Assembly (NCBI RefSeq): GCF_001039355.2
Contig: NW_019775715.1
Span: forward strand, 112,962 to 176,961
Source: Lingula anatina
Taxonomy: Eukaryota > Brachiopoda > Lingulata > Lingulida > Lingulidae
Reading direction: 5' to 3'
Length of the DNA: 64,000 nt
In this document: positions 35,575-48,282 of the stretch, in pieces
How positions within the stretch are numbered: position 1 is the first letter of the stretch
Layout: each line of letters opens with the position of its first letter
Notes under the pieces: model-generated
The model's input: the letters and a program-made list of their open reading frames with translations, nothing else
Databases searched by the model: none
What the model was told of the DNA's origin: nothing
Position numbers and translations under genes: made by a program

Positions 35575-35905
35575 TTAAGTTTTTGTCTTTGCCTGAATAT
35601 ATCTCTTAAAATAGGTTAAAAACATAGATATGTACACTATGGTGCAGTATGATTGACAGTCTGCAGGTTTTATCTTTGTCTGCATGTGAGTTAAAATAGT
35701 GGGTTAAAAATCAGGGTTGTTTATATTATACTGCAGTTTGAAAGACAGACTGAAGTTTTGTCTTTGTCTAAATACGGCTTAAAAATTATCAGGTTAAAAA
35801 TCAAGGTTATTTTTGTAGTCTAATTATATTGAAGTATGATTGACAGTCCGTAGTTTTTGTTTTTTGTCTGAATGCGGCTGTAACAGCAGGTTAAAAATCA
35901 CGCTC
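35575..35905 (+). repeat. Tandem repeat, about four units of 87-101 bp
   Basis: Units share TTTGTCTTTGTCTGAATA, then a GGTTAAAAATCA block, then a GCAGTATGATTGACAGTC block. Successive units start near 35584, 35671, 35759 and 35860. Two units contain the exact decamer TGATTGACAG (35650-35659 and 35837-35846), a PBX-MEIS/PREP composite site. It is non-coding and the units are considerably diverged. Confidence 0.75.
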
Positions 35906-38900
35906 CATCACGCCTGGGTTAACATGGCGTGAAATGGGGCATTATTGTCAGTAATTTGTCAAACAAGACTTAGCTGCCAGCAGGAACAGGGTCTAATGGT
36001 TTCCCACTCTAGGGGGTATAGGGTTGTCAATGTAACAGAGCTTATGAAGTTACTGTTATGATTGTTGTGATAAATAAAAAATAATTTATGCACTAGCTAG
36101 CTGCTAAGTGGTTGAAATTTCTGTGTTGTTATATTGTTTAACTATTTTAAGAAAAACAGTGAAATCATAAGTTAAACAGAGGAGGAAGTACATTGAAAAG
36201 AGGACATAGTTAAAAGTACATGAATGACTTTTAATAGGTTTTTGTTGTGTATTTGCTGTTACTTGAAGTAATTTAATAAATGAAATTTGATGATTTAGAG
36301 ATAAGTAATTGTCATAATAAGACTAACCAAGTCACAGTTTTCATTAGCTTATAGTATTGTAGGCTGTCCTGATAAATCTCAGCTGTTGCCTTAAAATTGA
36401 TTCATAAGGTAAATGACTATGCATTTTCATACCATAGAACGTAATTAGCATGTGTGTTTTTGAATGCATGTGCATTGTGCATCTTTGTCTCTTAACTTGA
36501 CAAAATGGTGCACAAACGCCAGCATGTACTTTTCTGCTGCTTGTTTTTTTTTTTTTTCTTTCTCTAGAAAGGAGAGAGGGAGAGATACAAAAAAAAAAAT
36601 CATTTGTAAAAAGTGTACTTGCAAGCACATTTAGAACTCTTATCTACAGTCAGATCAAGAGTCCAGTCGGTTGATATGAAATGTTGAAGTCGGTAGTTGA
36701 CTATTTCTTTGGCTTCATTCACTTGTTTTAACATTTTAAAAGTGCATTTTATCTGGCATTACAGGCCACATGTATCTGAAATTGTTTCAACACATTTTTC
36801 TCCTCTGTTTTCTCCTTACAAGTCTCTTTTTTTTTTTCGCCATGTTTTGTTTTTCCCAAATGTTATTCACTGGTGCTTCTACAAATACATAACAAGTTTT
36901 TGAGGACAAGTTGTTGCTTACACACACATTTAAGTACTTTTTTTTGCTTGGTTTGTGCATGTGTTTGTGTATGTCTGTGTTTTGTTCATTTTTTTATTTA
37001 TCTGCATCCTTTAACATTTTTTCAGGACATCACCGGAGAAGACCTTGTTTTGTTTGGTTTCAAATTTCATTGGTATATGCTTTTCAAACAGTTGGAGAAT
37101 AATTGTAATTTGCTTTAAAATGCAGTTGTTTGTGCTTTCTCAGTTTTCAATGCAACTGCCCTCAACTGACTTACATACAATATTACATCAATTACTGAGG
37201 GTTTTATAACATTTGGGAAAATGCAGTTTAGAGTTACTAGAATTGATGGCATACAGCATTGCTGATGATAGATACCCATTGCATAAAATCTTTTTTGTTT
37301 TCGTTCTCTTTTATCTCTCCTCTATTGCATTTTTTAAAGAGATATAGTTACCTGTTCATGATCTTAAAACAGATGGAAGATTTGGGTGTTTGCCTAAAAG
37401 TGTCTTGGCAACGAAACACGAGAGACTCTTACTTGACCCCATCATACACGGCAGAGTTCATCTGTCTTTGTTTCTTTTTTTATTTTTTATTATCGACACT
37501 ATTGAATGACATTGCATTTCGATATTGGATTGCTTTTTTGTTTTTCTTTCTTTTTTACTGTTCAAAATGTCTGAATGAAAGCTTAGATTACCCAGGTTTG
37601 CTGACAAAATTGTTTGGTACTCTAGGAAGGGTTGAGTGTGTGTGTGTGTGTGTGTGTGTACATGTGCACGTGTGCAAGTGCGTACATGCATGAGGTGCTG
37701 TGTCTCGTTTTTCTTTTTGCCCCCCCCCCCCACAACAAACCCCATACACCCTCTTGTTTAGTTAATCTCTATTACGTGTGGACTTGCTAATTCACACGGT
37801 ATGACAACATGTCAAAAAGAACCTAATTCTATATTTAATATTTCATGGGAGACCTTCCTGACATCGCTGTCTCATGTGTCACTCTTAATAGCATGGGAGA
37901 CAGAGCGCAATTTAATTAAAAGTACTTTCTTATCTGAGGAGAAAGTGAGCCAGCTTGGAGAAGCATCTTGAAGACTTGCACTCTGATAGCATAGGTTATC
38001 TTACTGTTATAAGAGGTACTGTAAACATCTGTAAGGAGACCCTGGTTAGTTTGTTATCTAATCTTCAAATGTGGTGGGAAGATTTTTTTTCTTTTTTTTA
38101 GGTAAATTTTATGGTTGGTTATTTTTGTATTGATCCTTTTTTGTTTTAAGAATTGATCAGGGATGAGATTTTTCTGACTATTTGCAGATATCCAATTTTT
38201 GGGGAGAAAAATATCATTGGCTTAGGCGGACCCCTGGACCCCGACTTTTTCACTAAATGACAGTGTTATCCCCAAGTGAAAGAGGAGCAATCAAAAGTAT
38301 AATTTTCTATTAGTGTTTACTAGAACTTAATGACATATCGCATTCTCCAATGCTTTTGTAATTTTTCATTTTTTCCTATTTCTTTTCAGTTTTTGCCTCT
38401 CTTACTTTTCATATGATAAAACCTTTAATGATAAAAAAGTTAAAGGTCAGTACTAAGAGAGATTTTTAACCAAGAAATATCAAAGCAAAAAATTTCACTT
38501 CAAAGAGAAAAGATATTACGCTTAGACGGTTTGAGTGTGCTCTTGAAGAAAATAATTAAGCCCAAGCCTTATGACAGAGCAGCTGTTAGGGTTGTTTTCA
38601 TGTAACACAACCTAGTTTTAATGACATATGGTGTGTATGTCTGTCATTATAGTTATTACACAGTAAGTTATGGGAATGATATTTAATGGAAATCCACTTG
38701 AGGGTCTTGAAACTGCTCATATCTGCACTATGAAAGAAAAAAAATGAATCCTCATTAGGTGTGATTATAAAATTGATACAGTAGCTGGGGGCTTCGAAAG
38801 ACCTGACATCCTTTTTTTTTTCAAGAAATAAGTGTATAATCTATAAAAGGAATAACAGAATACAGGAAAAGGTGGGGTCACTCGCACCCATGGCTGTAGT

Positions 38901-40099
38901 ATATATGCTGTAACCTATGGACCTAGTGCATTATAAAAAATCAAAGAGAAACAATAGTATGGAATTACTCCGTGTTATAAGGTAGCGGTTTGTCAATAAG
39001 AGGCAGTTAATAAATATTGAACTGGTGGCTGGATTACACCCTGATTTTCAGAGGTTTTTGGGAGCTCAGTTCTCTACCAGCAGCATATAAACCCCTTAAA
39101 ATCAGGGTAGTCAAAAGCGATTTTGTTTTTCTAAATTATTTTATTTTTATATGTCAGTGTACTGCCTAGAAAGGACATAAGAATGTTGATAGTAGAAAAA
39201 CGAGTTTCCAGAGATCCTCAGGGTGTTGGGGTATAGAGGACTGGGTATTTATACTGCAGATGGTACAGGTATTTCAGTTCCCGATGTGACATTGTGTCAT
39301 AATTGTGGTATATACTGTAGATATATGTGAGTGCAATCAAACTTTGCCAAATATTTTATTTTTATATCATTTTTCATATTTTTTTTTAGCAAAGTTGTAT
39401 TACTTTTATATCAACAGTGGTTAGAATGTCGAGTTTAAAAGGCAGACGATGAACATTGCTGTTTAGTTTGATACCTGCAGACCATTTAGAAGAGATCTGA
39501 CCAAATTATTAGACATCACAGCAGGAATTAGAGCTTAAACTGCAGGCTTGCCACAGTTTACCTGGAAGAAGCTGTTTCTGTTATTATATAACTGAGATAT
39601 CAGTCTTCACCATAGGATAATTATATGGGATAAAAGGCTGATTACTTTTAACAGTGGGTTTCTGTTTATAGGGTAGCATTTTCTTTTGGAGAAATGAGAC
39701 TTTTCAAAATTTATTAATCATTTTAATTATTTATTTATTTATTTATTTTCTTTTATTAAAAAAACTTTTAGAAGCACCTTAATTGTGCACTTGACAGACA
39801 TTTACTTGTACAGAAATTACAGCATCAAATGTTTTCATCATTGTACAGTTTGTCTTGACCAGTGTCCTTCCAGTTGGTCTGTCAATTGCATGGTCAGTCA
39901 ATAATGATGACTGCCAGACAGTTACATCAAGAGAGAATTAATTCATATGTCGTGACTGCTCTCAGGGAAAACGATTCTGTAGTGTGACAATTAAGGGTGA
40001 AGACGGTGGAGCACTTGTGTGTGTGAATAGTGGATGGTGTACTTGGAGACAGCTAATTAAAGGACTGTCACTGGAGACCCCAGATACAAGAATGGTCTT

Positions 40100-40113
40100 G
40101 TTGTCATGGTAAC
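40100..40113 (+). promoter_or_regulatory. RFX X-box-like palindrome
   Basis: GTTGTCATGGTAAC resembles the X-box consensus GTNRCC-N(0-3)-RGYAAC with one left-half mismatch. A second half-site, CCATGGTAAC, follows at 40127-40134. Intronic; function not shown. Confidence 0.28.
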
Positions 40114-43100
40114 GGTAGTAACACTCCATGGTAACAGCCAAGAATTTATATGTATTGTGAAATGTAACTTATAGACAAATTTGGAAGTTATTCCTAAGTT
40201 ATGTACAAGCATGTTAAGTTTTCAGGAGAGAAACTCAAAGACAACTGTAACAGTTCATATAATATATTTTATGCAGTGTGTTGCCGACACATGATACATA
40301 TGATACAAGTACTGTGGCTTCAGGTGACTTCAAATGATAATTTCTCAGCTCAGATTGAGTTGTTAAATCACCGCACATGCATTCTGGCTGACGACAGCGC
40401 AACTCACCTGAGCTGTTACCTTCAGCCTGTGTTGTACACCAAATAGAATCTGAATCTTTTCCAAGTACAGAGTTAAGATTTATGAAAATTGATCAGCAGC
40501 TGAATCATTTATTACAAAGACATAACATCAGGATTGGTGACGATTTCTTACATGCTTCTTACGGTGACAACCCATTCATGTATCAGTAGCGTCATTAAAT
40601 ATTGAACGTGTCACAAAGTTCACGGCATTGTGAAGCCCACTTAGTGCGATGTGACAGGCTTTATTGGCAGGAGAAAAGACAGATTATGACTCTCCACTTT
40701 TTATTCTCGGAGGGTCCGCAATCGGTAATTTTCAACCAGGGGCCAGGCTGGTTGACAACATCATGCATTTCTGTGCAAAAAATCTCATTGGACAGCACAG
40801 AATTGTACACAGAATTAGCTAGAGAAATTATTGTGAATATTTAGTGAAAAAAAATATTTCTGACTCCGGTGGAAGGTAGACAGACAGCCAGCAATTCTAA
40901 ATTAACTGATGTATCTGCGTGTTCACAGGATTGGAAAATGAAATCAGAGTTGAATAGAAGATATGTGTGTAGTGATACAAATGAATACTGCATGTATCTC
41001 TTCATTTCTGATCTGGCCCATGACTTGAATAGTACCTTGATTTGCTAATCATGTGCTGACTGCAAAATTACAGTTTGAGGTTTAACAACGGCTGGACACT
41101 GACCAAAATGTGGACAATTTACAAGAAACTTCATCTGTGAACTAGCTGGCAACTCAGCCGTGGAAAATTGATTAAACTGCAGTTTGGTGATTGTCAATTT
41201 GAAAAACTATTTAAGCTGCAAAATCTGCGACACTCATTTTGCGTGTCGTTGTTCTCAGCATGTTGTCTACAGTGGCGTGACATGTTCAGTATCCATAGAC
41301 GCTTCTTCTATGTATATGATTATATACTGGCATATTTATATGTATATATAATCCATTTTAACTTTGAGAAGACACTGGCCAGGACTTCTGTTTTACTGTA
41401 TTAGTGTTGAAGTGCCTGCATGGATGAGCTGATCAGTCCAAGCCTACAGACAGGGGTATGTCATTTTATCATCTTACATGATTTACTTTGACTCCGTGTT
41501 CTTAAGTCAGTTAAGTTTCTTTGTTGGGTATGAAAGCTGTTGAAGCTTATTTCATTTGACCAAGATGCTTTCATTGAAAGGATGTGTGGGCGTGTATGCA
41601 TGTAGTTGCAGGTCTGATACGTGTGTGTGTGTGTGTGTGTGCACGCGCGTTTGTGTGTGTGTGTTCAAAGGAGGGGCAGATAGTGTCTTGGTTTTAATTT
41701 TGTCATTAAAATTTATTTCTTTTCAGGATATTTCCTAATATGTGATATTGTCTTTCAGAGTTTTGAGTTGTAATCTCTGTCTTAATTTTTGAACAGTAAC
41801 GACAGGACTAAGTTGACTGATAATAATAATAATTATTATTATTATTGTTATTATTTCTAATCAGTTGTAATATGTTGATAAAATGCTGGATTTAATTCTA
41901 TTAAAAAACCTTTTTGTGCCATAAATAAAAAGATCATTAACACGTGGAAGAACTTATTTAAAATGATGGGGTTGATTCAGATGCTTTGTAAAATAAATAA
42001 AGCTTTAATGTTTTTCTTGAAGGATATCAGTTAAGGATGTTTTTATTATAACTGAGAAACCGGTAATTATTAAGAAAAAAATATTTCATTGAAAATAGAA
42101 CTGCATGAGTTTTCAATCTTTCAAAGGATTAAAATAAAAAAGAATTCCTTTTAAGTGTTTAACCTATCTTGCCTGGCTAATCTGCAAAATTGAACTAGTT
42201 CGTCTTTGGTATTTGTAATCACTTTTTATAGCGTGGGTTAAAGAAGTTTTTGTTAACATATCTTCCATCTCGGCTGACCTTTGGATCAAAAAATCTCAGC
42301 GGGGGATTTTTGTTCTGTGTGAGACCATGCTAGAATGTATTACGTACTCTGCCATTACGCAACTGTTTATAGTTTCTGTTTCAACAGCCCAGAGCAGGGT
42401 TTTTACCATATTCAGGNATCGTTAGGGATTTTAAATAAATTGAGTGTGATTTTATTTTGTAGTTCAACTATATGTAGTTATGAGAAATTTCAGTATCTGG
42501 TCTGAATCACATAAATTGGTGAATCAAATAAATAAATAAATAAATAAAAAGGTAGATATTTTGTGATACATGATATTTACTGAAAAAGTTTTGATGCCGA
42601 AGTGGACTCAGAAAAAAGATTTTGTTTGCCTTTTCATACATTCTGTGTCTGTAAAAAAATAAATAAATAAATAAAAGATTCATTATCTTGATATGTCAGA
42701 TTCATTTATAACTTATCACAAATTATTTTTTTAGATTCACTTTTTTGTTCTGTTTCATTTTGTGTTTCTGTTGTATTGCGTGGTTTCTGTGGTGATGCAT
42801 TTTCCTCTACAATTCACTGTAGTATTGACAAACCAGACATGATAGGTAGAGTACTTACGCGGCAATTTAGATTTTAACAGTCTTAACAGTCTGATGCATT
42901 AGTGTGAAAACAGTGAAATTATCGCTAATATTTGATTGTCCAATTTGTCACAACAGGCTTTTATCACACGCGACGCTAATAGTTTCGCTAAGGCAATTGC
43001 TTAAAATTTGTCTGGTGATTCATTGATTTTTGTCATAGAGTTGACAGATGTATTGTTGGGAATCATAATGCATGTGTTATATTGTTAGGTTGAGTGTGTC

Positions 43101-44146
43101 TGGTAGTATCATGTGTCCATCTGTCTTTTTTTCTTCTTTCATTTAATATCCAATAATTATGCTAGCATTAGCCTTTCGTTTATCAGCATAGTCCATAGAT
43201 CTTTTATTTATTTATTTGTTTATTCAATTTTTTGATTCTTTGTCATAAACAGAAAAGGTGTATTCATTTTTTTGTGCAGACTATTGAAAACCCATCTATT
43301 CAGGTACCATACATTAGTAAATTAGGCAGGGATAAATTAAAATTTATGAACTCCAAGATTTATAAAGGTACTATAAATGTTTTGTTGCTTTTACAAATAG
43401 ATGACTTTGGAAAACTTTCTGTGACGTAATTATTGCACTGGAATTATAATTCATTAATTGTTTCATAAATAATTTTGTTAATATTCTGATTTATAAGATT
43501 AATAGAAAATTGATTTTTTTTTTTTTTTGAAAAAGAAAATTGAATTGATAATCTTAAAAAAACAATGACTGAAGTAAAACTGACTGCTTTTACTTCATTG
43601 TTACATTCAAATATAAATATAACATAAACGAAAAAAAAAAGAAAGAAAAAAAGACAAAGACTCTCTAAGCCTTGTATTGACAAAAGTTTTTGTAACAATC
43701 CATGCACAAGAGATTAAGAAAATAACCCTTCAGCATCACTTAGGTTTCAACAGCCATTCTCTTGAATTCGGAATTATTTGGAGAGGGGGGAAAAAACAGA
43801 ACTGAAGAATTGAGCTTCTCCTTGCCCACTTGAGCACGCAACTCAGATGACTTAACAAGTTGCGTTGATAAGGATGAATTAATAGACCGCTTTAGAACTC
43901 TCTTCTTGTATCACATTGAAGTCTTCTGGTGATGATTTTGTTGTTTAAAGCGACTCTATAGTTGCAAGGTAAACACTACACCTGACAGGGGAGAGTTAAT
44001 CCCCAGACTTAATCCCTTGAATTGTCTCCCCACACTTAATCTTTTTGCACCCTGTGCTTTTGCAGTTAATTTTATTATCAGGGTTGTGAGGATGGAATTA
44101 CGTGGGAGAATGAGATGAGAGGTTTCTGATAGTCCCTGTTGTCAAG

Positions 44147-44182
<36 letters not shown>

Positions 44183-44579
44183 GGGGGGGGAGTGGTCATG
44201 TAAAACAGAGAGGTTTAAAAAGACTTGGCTGCTATGACATCATTCTTATTATTATAACTATTATTGTTGTTGTTGTTATCTGTGTATGTGCATACATGTG
44301 CAAGTGAAATGAAAGAAGAGGTGGCATATTGAATAACAGAAATGTTCTCCTATCTCTCTGCTATAATTAAGAACACACCTGCCTTCTAAAATCTCCTTTC
44401 TTATCTCTTAGGATCATCATCTTTAGTCTCCATGCCATGATCTTTAAGGTGGTAGCTTATAATAATCTCCATATAATTATTGTCTTCTGAAAGCAGTGTT
44501 ACATAAGCAACGGATTAACTGTCAATATTAAGTTTGATTACTGGGACAAATGTCCCTGAATGTAATCAGAATAACAGAC

Positions 44580-44827
44580 TTAGGCTCCGTTCACATGAAA
44601 AATCTATTTTCTAAAAATCTAATTTCAAATCTCACTGTCTGTGACCTGAATACCCCACGGTGTAATTACTGGCAGCACTTAGAATTAATTAAAGCTTTGG
44701 AAGTAACTGGCTCGCGCTGCCCGTAATTACGCTGATTGGTATTCAGGGCACAGACCGTGATCACGAGATACCGCAAAAATATTTTTGGATTTTTAGAAAA
44801 TAGATTTTTCATGTGAACGCAGCCTAA
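44580..44827. mobile_element. Foldback MITE with ~100 bp inverted repeats
   Basis: The ends TTAGGCTCCGTTCACATG and CATGTGAACGCAGCCTAA are inverted repeats, followed inward by AAAAATCTATTTTCTAAAAA and its complement. Further inside, GACCTGAATACC mirrors GGTATTCAGGGC, and GTAATTAC blocks mirror each other. It is non-coding. The outermost TTA...TAA could reflect a TA-type target site, but the superfamily is uncertain. Confidence 0.75.
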
Positions 44828-46559
44828 CACACCACTTTTTTTCATGGTACTTAAATAATCATCAGCTTCTCTGTATTCTACCTTGAATGCCAGGAAGAAG
44901 CATATTCAGATCTATTGCGCCCCTTTATTTCATTCCCAGCGGCCCTGAATTCCCTGTCCAATCACCTGTCATGGTGTGTCTGGTGATTTTACTCATTCGT
45001 CATAAAACATTGGGATGAGTGGGTGAGTGTGTCTTCAGGTTTTAATCATTTGTCTCTCATTGGCAGTGGACATGTCTTTAGAGTTACATTATTTATGTAA
45101 TATTGGAAGAGGTTATGTCCTTGGCATTAAGTTATTAACCTAACGTCAGTAGTCAATCGGGAATCGTAGACATCTAATTATTTTTCAATCTTGGAATATG
45201 GATTTGGTGGCCAGGGATGCCATTTGACACTGCTCAGAGTTCAGTTATTTATTAACACTGAGCAAAAATATCAACACCCCATGTGAATGATTTATGTGAG
45301 ATGTAATGGGCTATGGACAGTAATCTGTAAAGCATTGAACAACAAAATTCACTTTGTATGATTTAAAATATGAATAATACATAATTCTGAAAAAAAATTA
45401 AAGTAGTGCGTGGAGCATTTACATATCGTAAAATATTGAAATTATATAAAATTAGTGATATGGAAGTTTTCTTTCTTTCTTTTTTTTTTTTTTTTTTTTT
45501 TTTCAATCTTCTCGATTCTTATATTCTACCAGAATGCATCTGCTGTTTCCAAGACAGTCTTCTACATCCTCGGTTTCTCAAGTAGCCTAGCTCTGACCAG
45601 TACACATGTCCTGCTAGAGTTTAAGTACACATCCACATAACTGTTAATATAGTATATAATACCTATGGGAAAAAAACAGCCGGACTCGATCTGTAGGTCA
45701 TTCTGAGGGTATTGATACAAACAGGGTGTGATAATCTCTGTTGTTGTTGTTGTCTCATGTTGCAGTTAGTCAAACAGGGAGGCTATAATTATTATACATT
45801 TATAGCTGATTGATTTGGTTGTCCTGAGAATGAGGGTGATAGAAATGACAACTGAGGGCTATTTTTCAAGGAGAATTTGCTTGTTTGTGTGTGCATGTGC
45901 ATGTGTGGGTGTGGTCATGTGTACACGATTTGTGTGTACTCGTGTGTGTGTGTGTGTGTATGTGTGTGTGTGTGTATGTGTGTGCATGCACATAGATATG
46001 TTCATATGTGAGTGTGCACATGCACAAGTATGTATTTGGATATGTGTGTATCATGTATGTGAGCGGGCACATGTGTATGTATTATAATTATTTCATATAA
46101 ATTCACAAGTATATATATATTCAAGTTATAATTAAATACCTATATTCAAGTTATAAACATATCTGTTTATTCTAGGTATCCCTCCCCCCCCCCCTCTCTT
46201 CCCCCGCCCACAGCATGCAGTATATATTTAAAAATTCATCAAAGGATAAAACAAATCATTTCAAGTGAATAAAATAATTATCAAAATTTTGAATTGCCAG
46301 GAAGCCATTGATTTGTCATTGTGTTTTGACTGGGTAGAAACAAAAGGTATTACACTGATTCCAGTGCAAAGTTTTACATGGCTGGCCAATGTGAATAGTT
46401 TGTATATTGTTATATAAATTATAATCAATAAGGTCATAGAGTTGGGACTTACACATCCTTATGTAATATCAACATAAGACTTGACAGACACTCTTTGTAG
46501 TTATAGGAATATGTACCATTGTTATCTATATATAGATTTCTTTACCCAGGCTTCATTGC

Positions 46560-46732
46560 CAGGCTTGTAGATGTAGCCAGCAATTTCAAAGGGGGGACTT
46601 TTTTTCTGAAAAAATGGACTTTTTGCCATGAAACCTTCATATACCTTTATCAGAATAAACCTAGATTAGATCCCTTTCCCTAAAAAAATGGTGGTTAGAA
46701 CACCCTGGAACCCTCCTCCCCCCCCCGGACCT
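46560..46732 (-). mobile_element. CAGGCCC-type MITE, reverse orientation, diverged
   Basis: It begins CAGGCTTGTAGATGTAGCCAG with GCAATTTCAAAGGGGGGACT and ends near CCCCCGGACCTG. The internal CTGAAAAAATGGACTTTTTG is the complement of the family body. A further, more decayed fragment follows at about 46797-46870. Confidence 0.6.
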
Positions 46733-48098
46733 GAATGCAAACCAAGCTATGTTACAGTCCTTCCCATGTACAGTTAATGCTGAGGTAGGGGTCTATAGTC
46801 AGCCATGGGGGGTGGGGGGGGGGTGGGGTGAATAACTGCTCTTTTTGCCATTAAATGTCCAATCCAAGTCAGAATTTGGTCAGCAGCAGGTGGGTTCAGT
46901 GCCATCTCTCAGATAGGGTCAGCTTAGGGGTAAAATTGCTGCACCTTGTCAGAAATAAGAATGCCCCTTCTGAATTATTGGATACATGCCTCAATACTGT
47001 GTTTTGAAAAAATATGTTTTAGGAGGGGTAAGCTGGGAAGTGCTAAACTATTACTCTTTGAAGTAAAAAATAGACTTGGTTCTTGGAAGAAGAAAAAAAG
47101 TCAGGCAAAGTGTTTGTTTCACCAGACTCAGATGCAACTAAATACCACTTGTGCTTTTTGAGTAGTTGAAGTTCAACTTTTTTTTTTACTTCTTCAAGGG
47201 TCTCCGTTCTTGGCCTTCTCTTCTTTCCAAAGCCAACAAAAAGGACAAACTTACAATTAAAAAATGAACACATTTTTAATGAAACCCTTTAATTCATACC
47301 CCCCCCCCTTGATTTTAAGCCATGGGAAATTGTCACATTATATGAAATCTGTCACACTTATTTGACAAAGTAAATAAAGTTAATCTCTCTTGTCTCTGTA
47401 TAAGGTGTTATATATTTTGTAAGCCCGCAGATTTTGTCTAAAATTAGATGCACAGTTTTTTTTCTTTTGTTTACATTTGTGTTGATTCTTCATCTTAAGT
47501 CAAGCAGTTATATACATAGCACCATGTTTATATAGCCCTTTTTTGAAAAGTCATCAAAATTCAGCTCTCTCTTCAGTTTTTTCTTTTCCTTTTCCTTTCT
47601 TAAACATGTTCATACATGTGTGTGCCGCATCAATTATCCAGCTGTTTTTTTAAAGTAGATTCAATTGTCGTCTGATTTTTCAAACTCACTGGTGGTCTTA
47701 CTCTAGGTTTAATTGTACCCATAAAATATTCCTACATGAGAGGTTATGGCAGATTTAGACGAGAGAGAGTCGAACATGTTATGTCACTCTCCTACTTCTC
47801 CTTAAATGAGCGTCTCTGTTTGGTTAGTCTTATTACTGTAGCAGTGTATATTGAAACAGATTTTAATGTGCTGTAAAATACAGTCTGGGGGGTGTTGTGC
47901 AACTGTGTTTATCTTTAGTGAACAAAAATAATCGCCCATTATAATTTTGAAATTCTGTTTGAATAAACATAAGAAGGGTTTGGGTAGCATTTTCTATGAT
48001 GAAAAAAAAAGATTGTGGTTTTTAGTCATGTAAGTCGAACTCCGTTTTTTTCAGACACTTTTTTGTGTTGCTAACTCTCACCTCTCTCTCTCTCTCTC

Positions 48099-48282
48099 CA
48101 GGCCTGTAGTCAGGGGGGTTCAGGGGAAAGAACCACCCCTTTTGCTGGTAAAAAGTCTGCTCTGGGTAAAATTGGATCTAGGTACACCAGAGTTTGATGG
48201 CAAAAGGTCCACTTTTTTCAGAAAAAGACCCCCCCACACACACACACACACACACACCTTGACATTGCTGGCTAATGGCCTG
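48099..48282 (+). mobile_element. CAGGCCC-type MITE inserted in a TC microsatellite
   Basis: Ends CAGGCCTGTAGTCAG and CTGGCTAATGGCCTG enclose the usual body (CCACCCCTTTTGCTGGTAAA; GGTCCACTTTTTTCAG) plus an internal CA tract. TC repeats abut both ends, which is compatible with an 8 bp CTCTCTCT target duplication, but the low complexity makes this uninformative. Confidence 0.75.

Noticed and set aside
37259-37693. 144-codon frame
   Set aside because: It covers T-rich and GT-repeat DNA, has no good acceptor/donor pair, and its residues look like translated low-complexity sequence.
40201-40844. Two ~80-codon frames in a more GC-rich segment
   Set aside because: No splice sites match and residue content is not domain-like; the region may be regulatory but not evidently coding.
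45815-46087. Valine/cysteine-rich 90-codon frame
   Set aside because: It is generated by a GT microsatellite (45942-45984), and the opposite strand gives an equally long Thr/His frame.
47043-47273. Minus-strand basic 76-codon frame (KKRRPRTETLEEVKKK)
   Set aside because: It overlaps T-rich tracts, has no acceptor/donor of quality, and a competing plus-strand frame covers the same bases.
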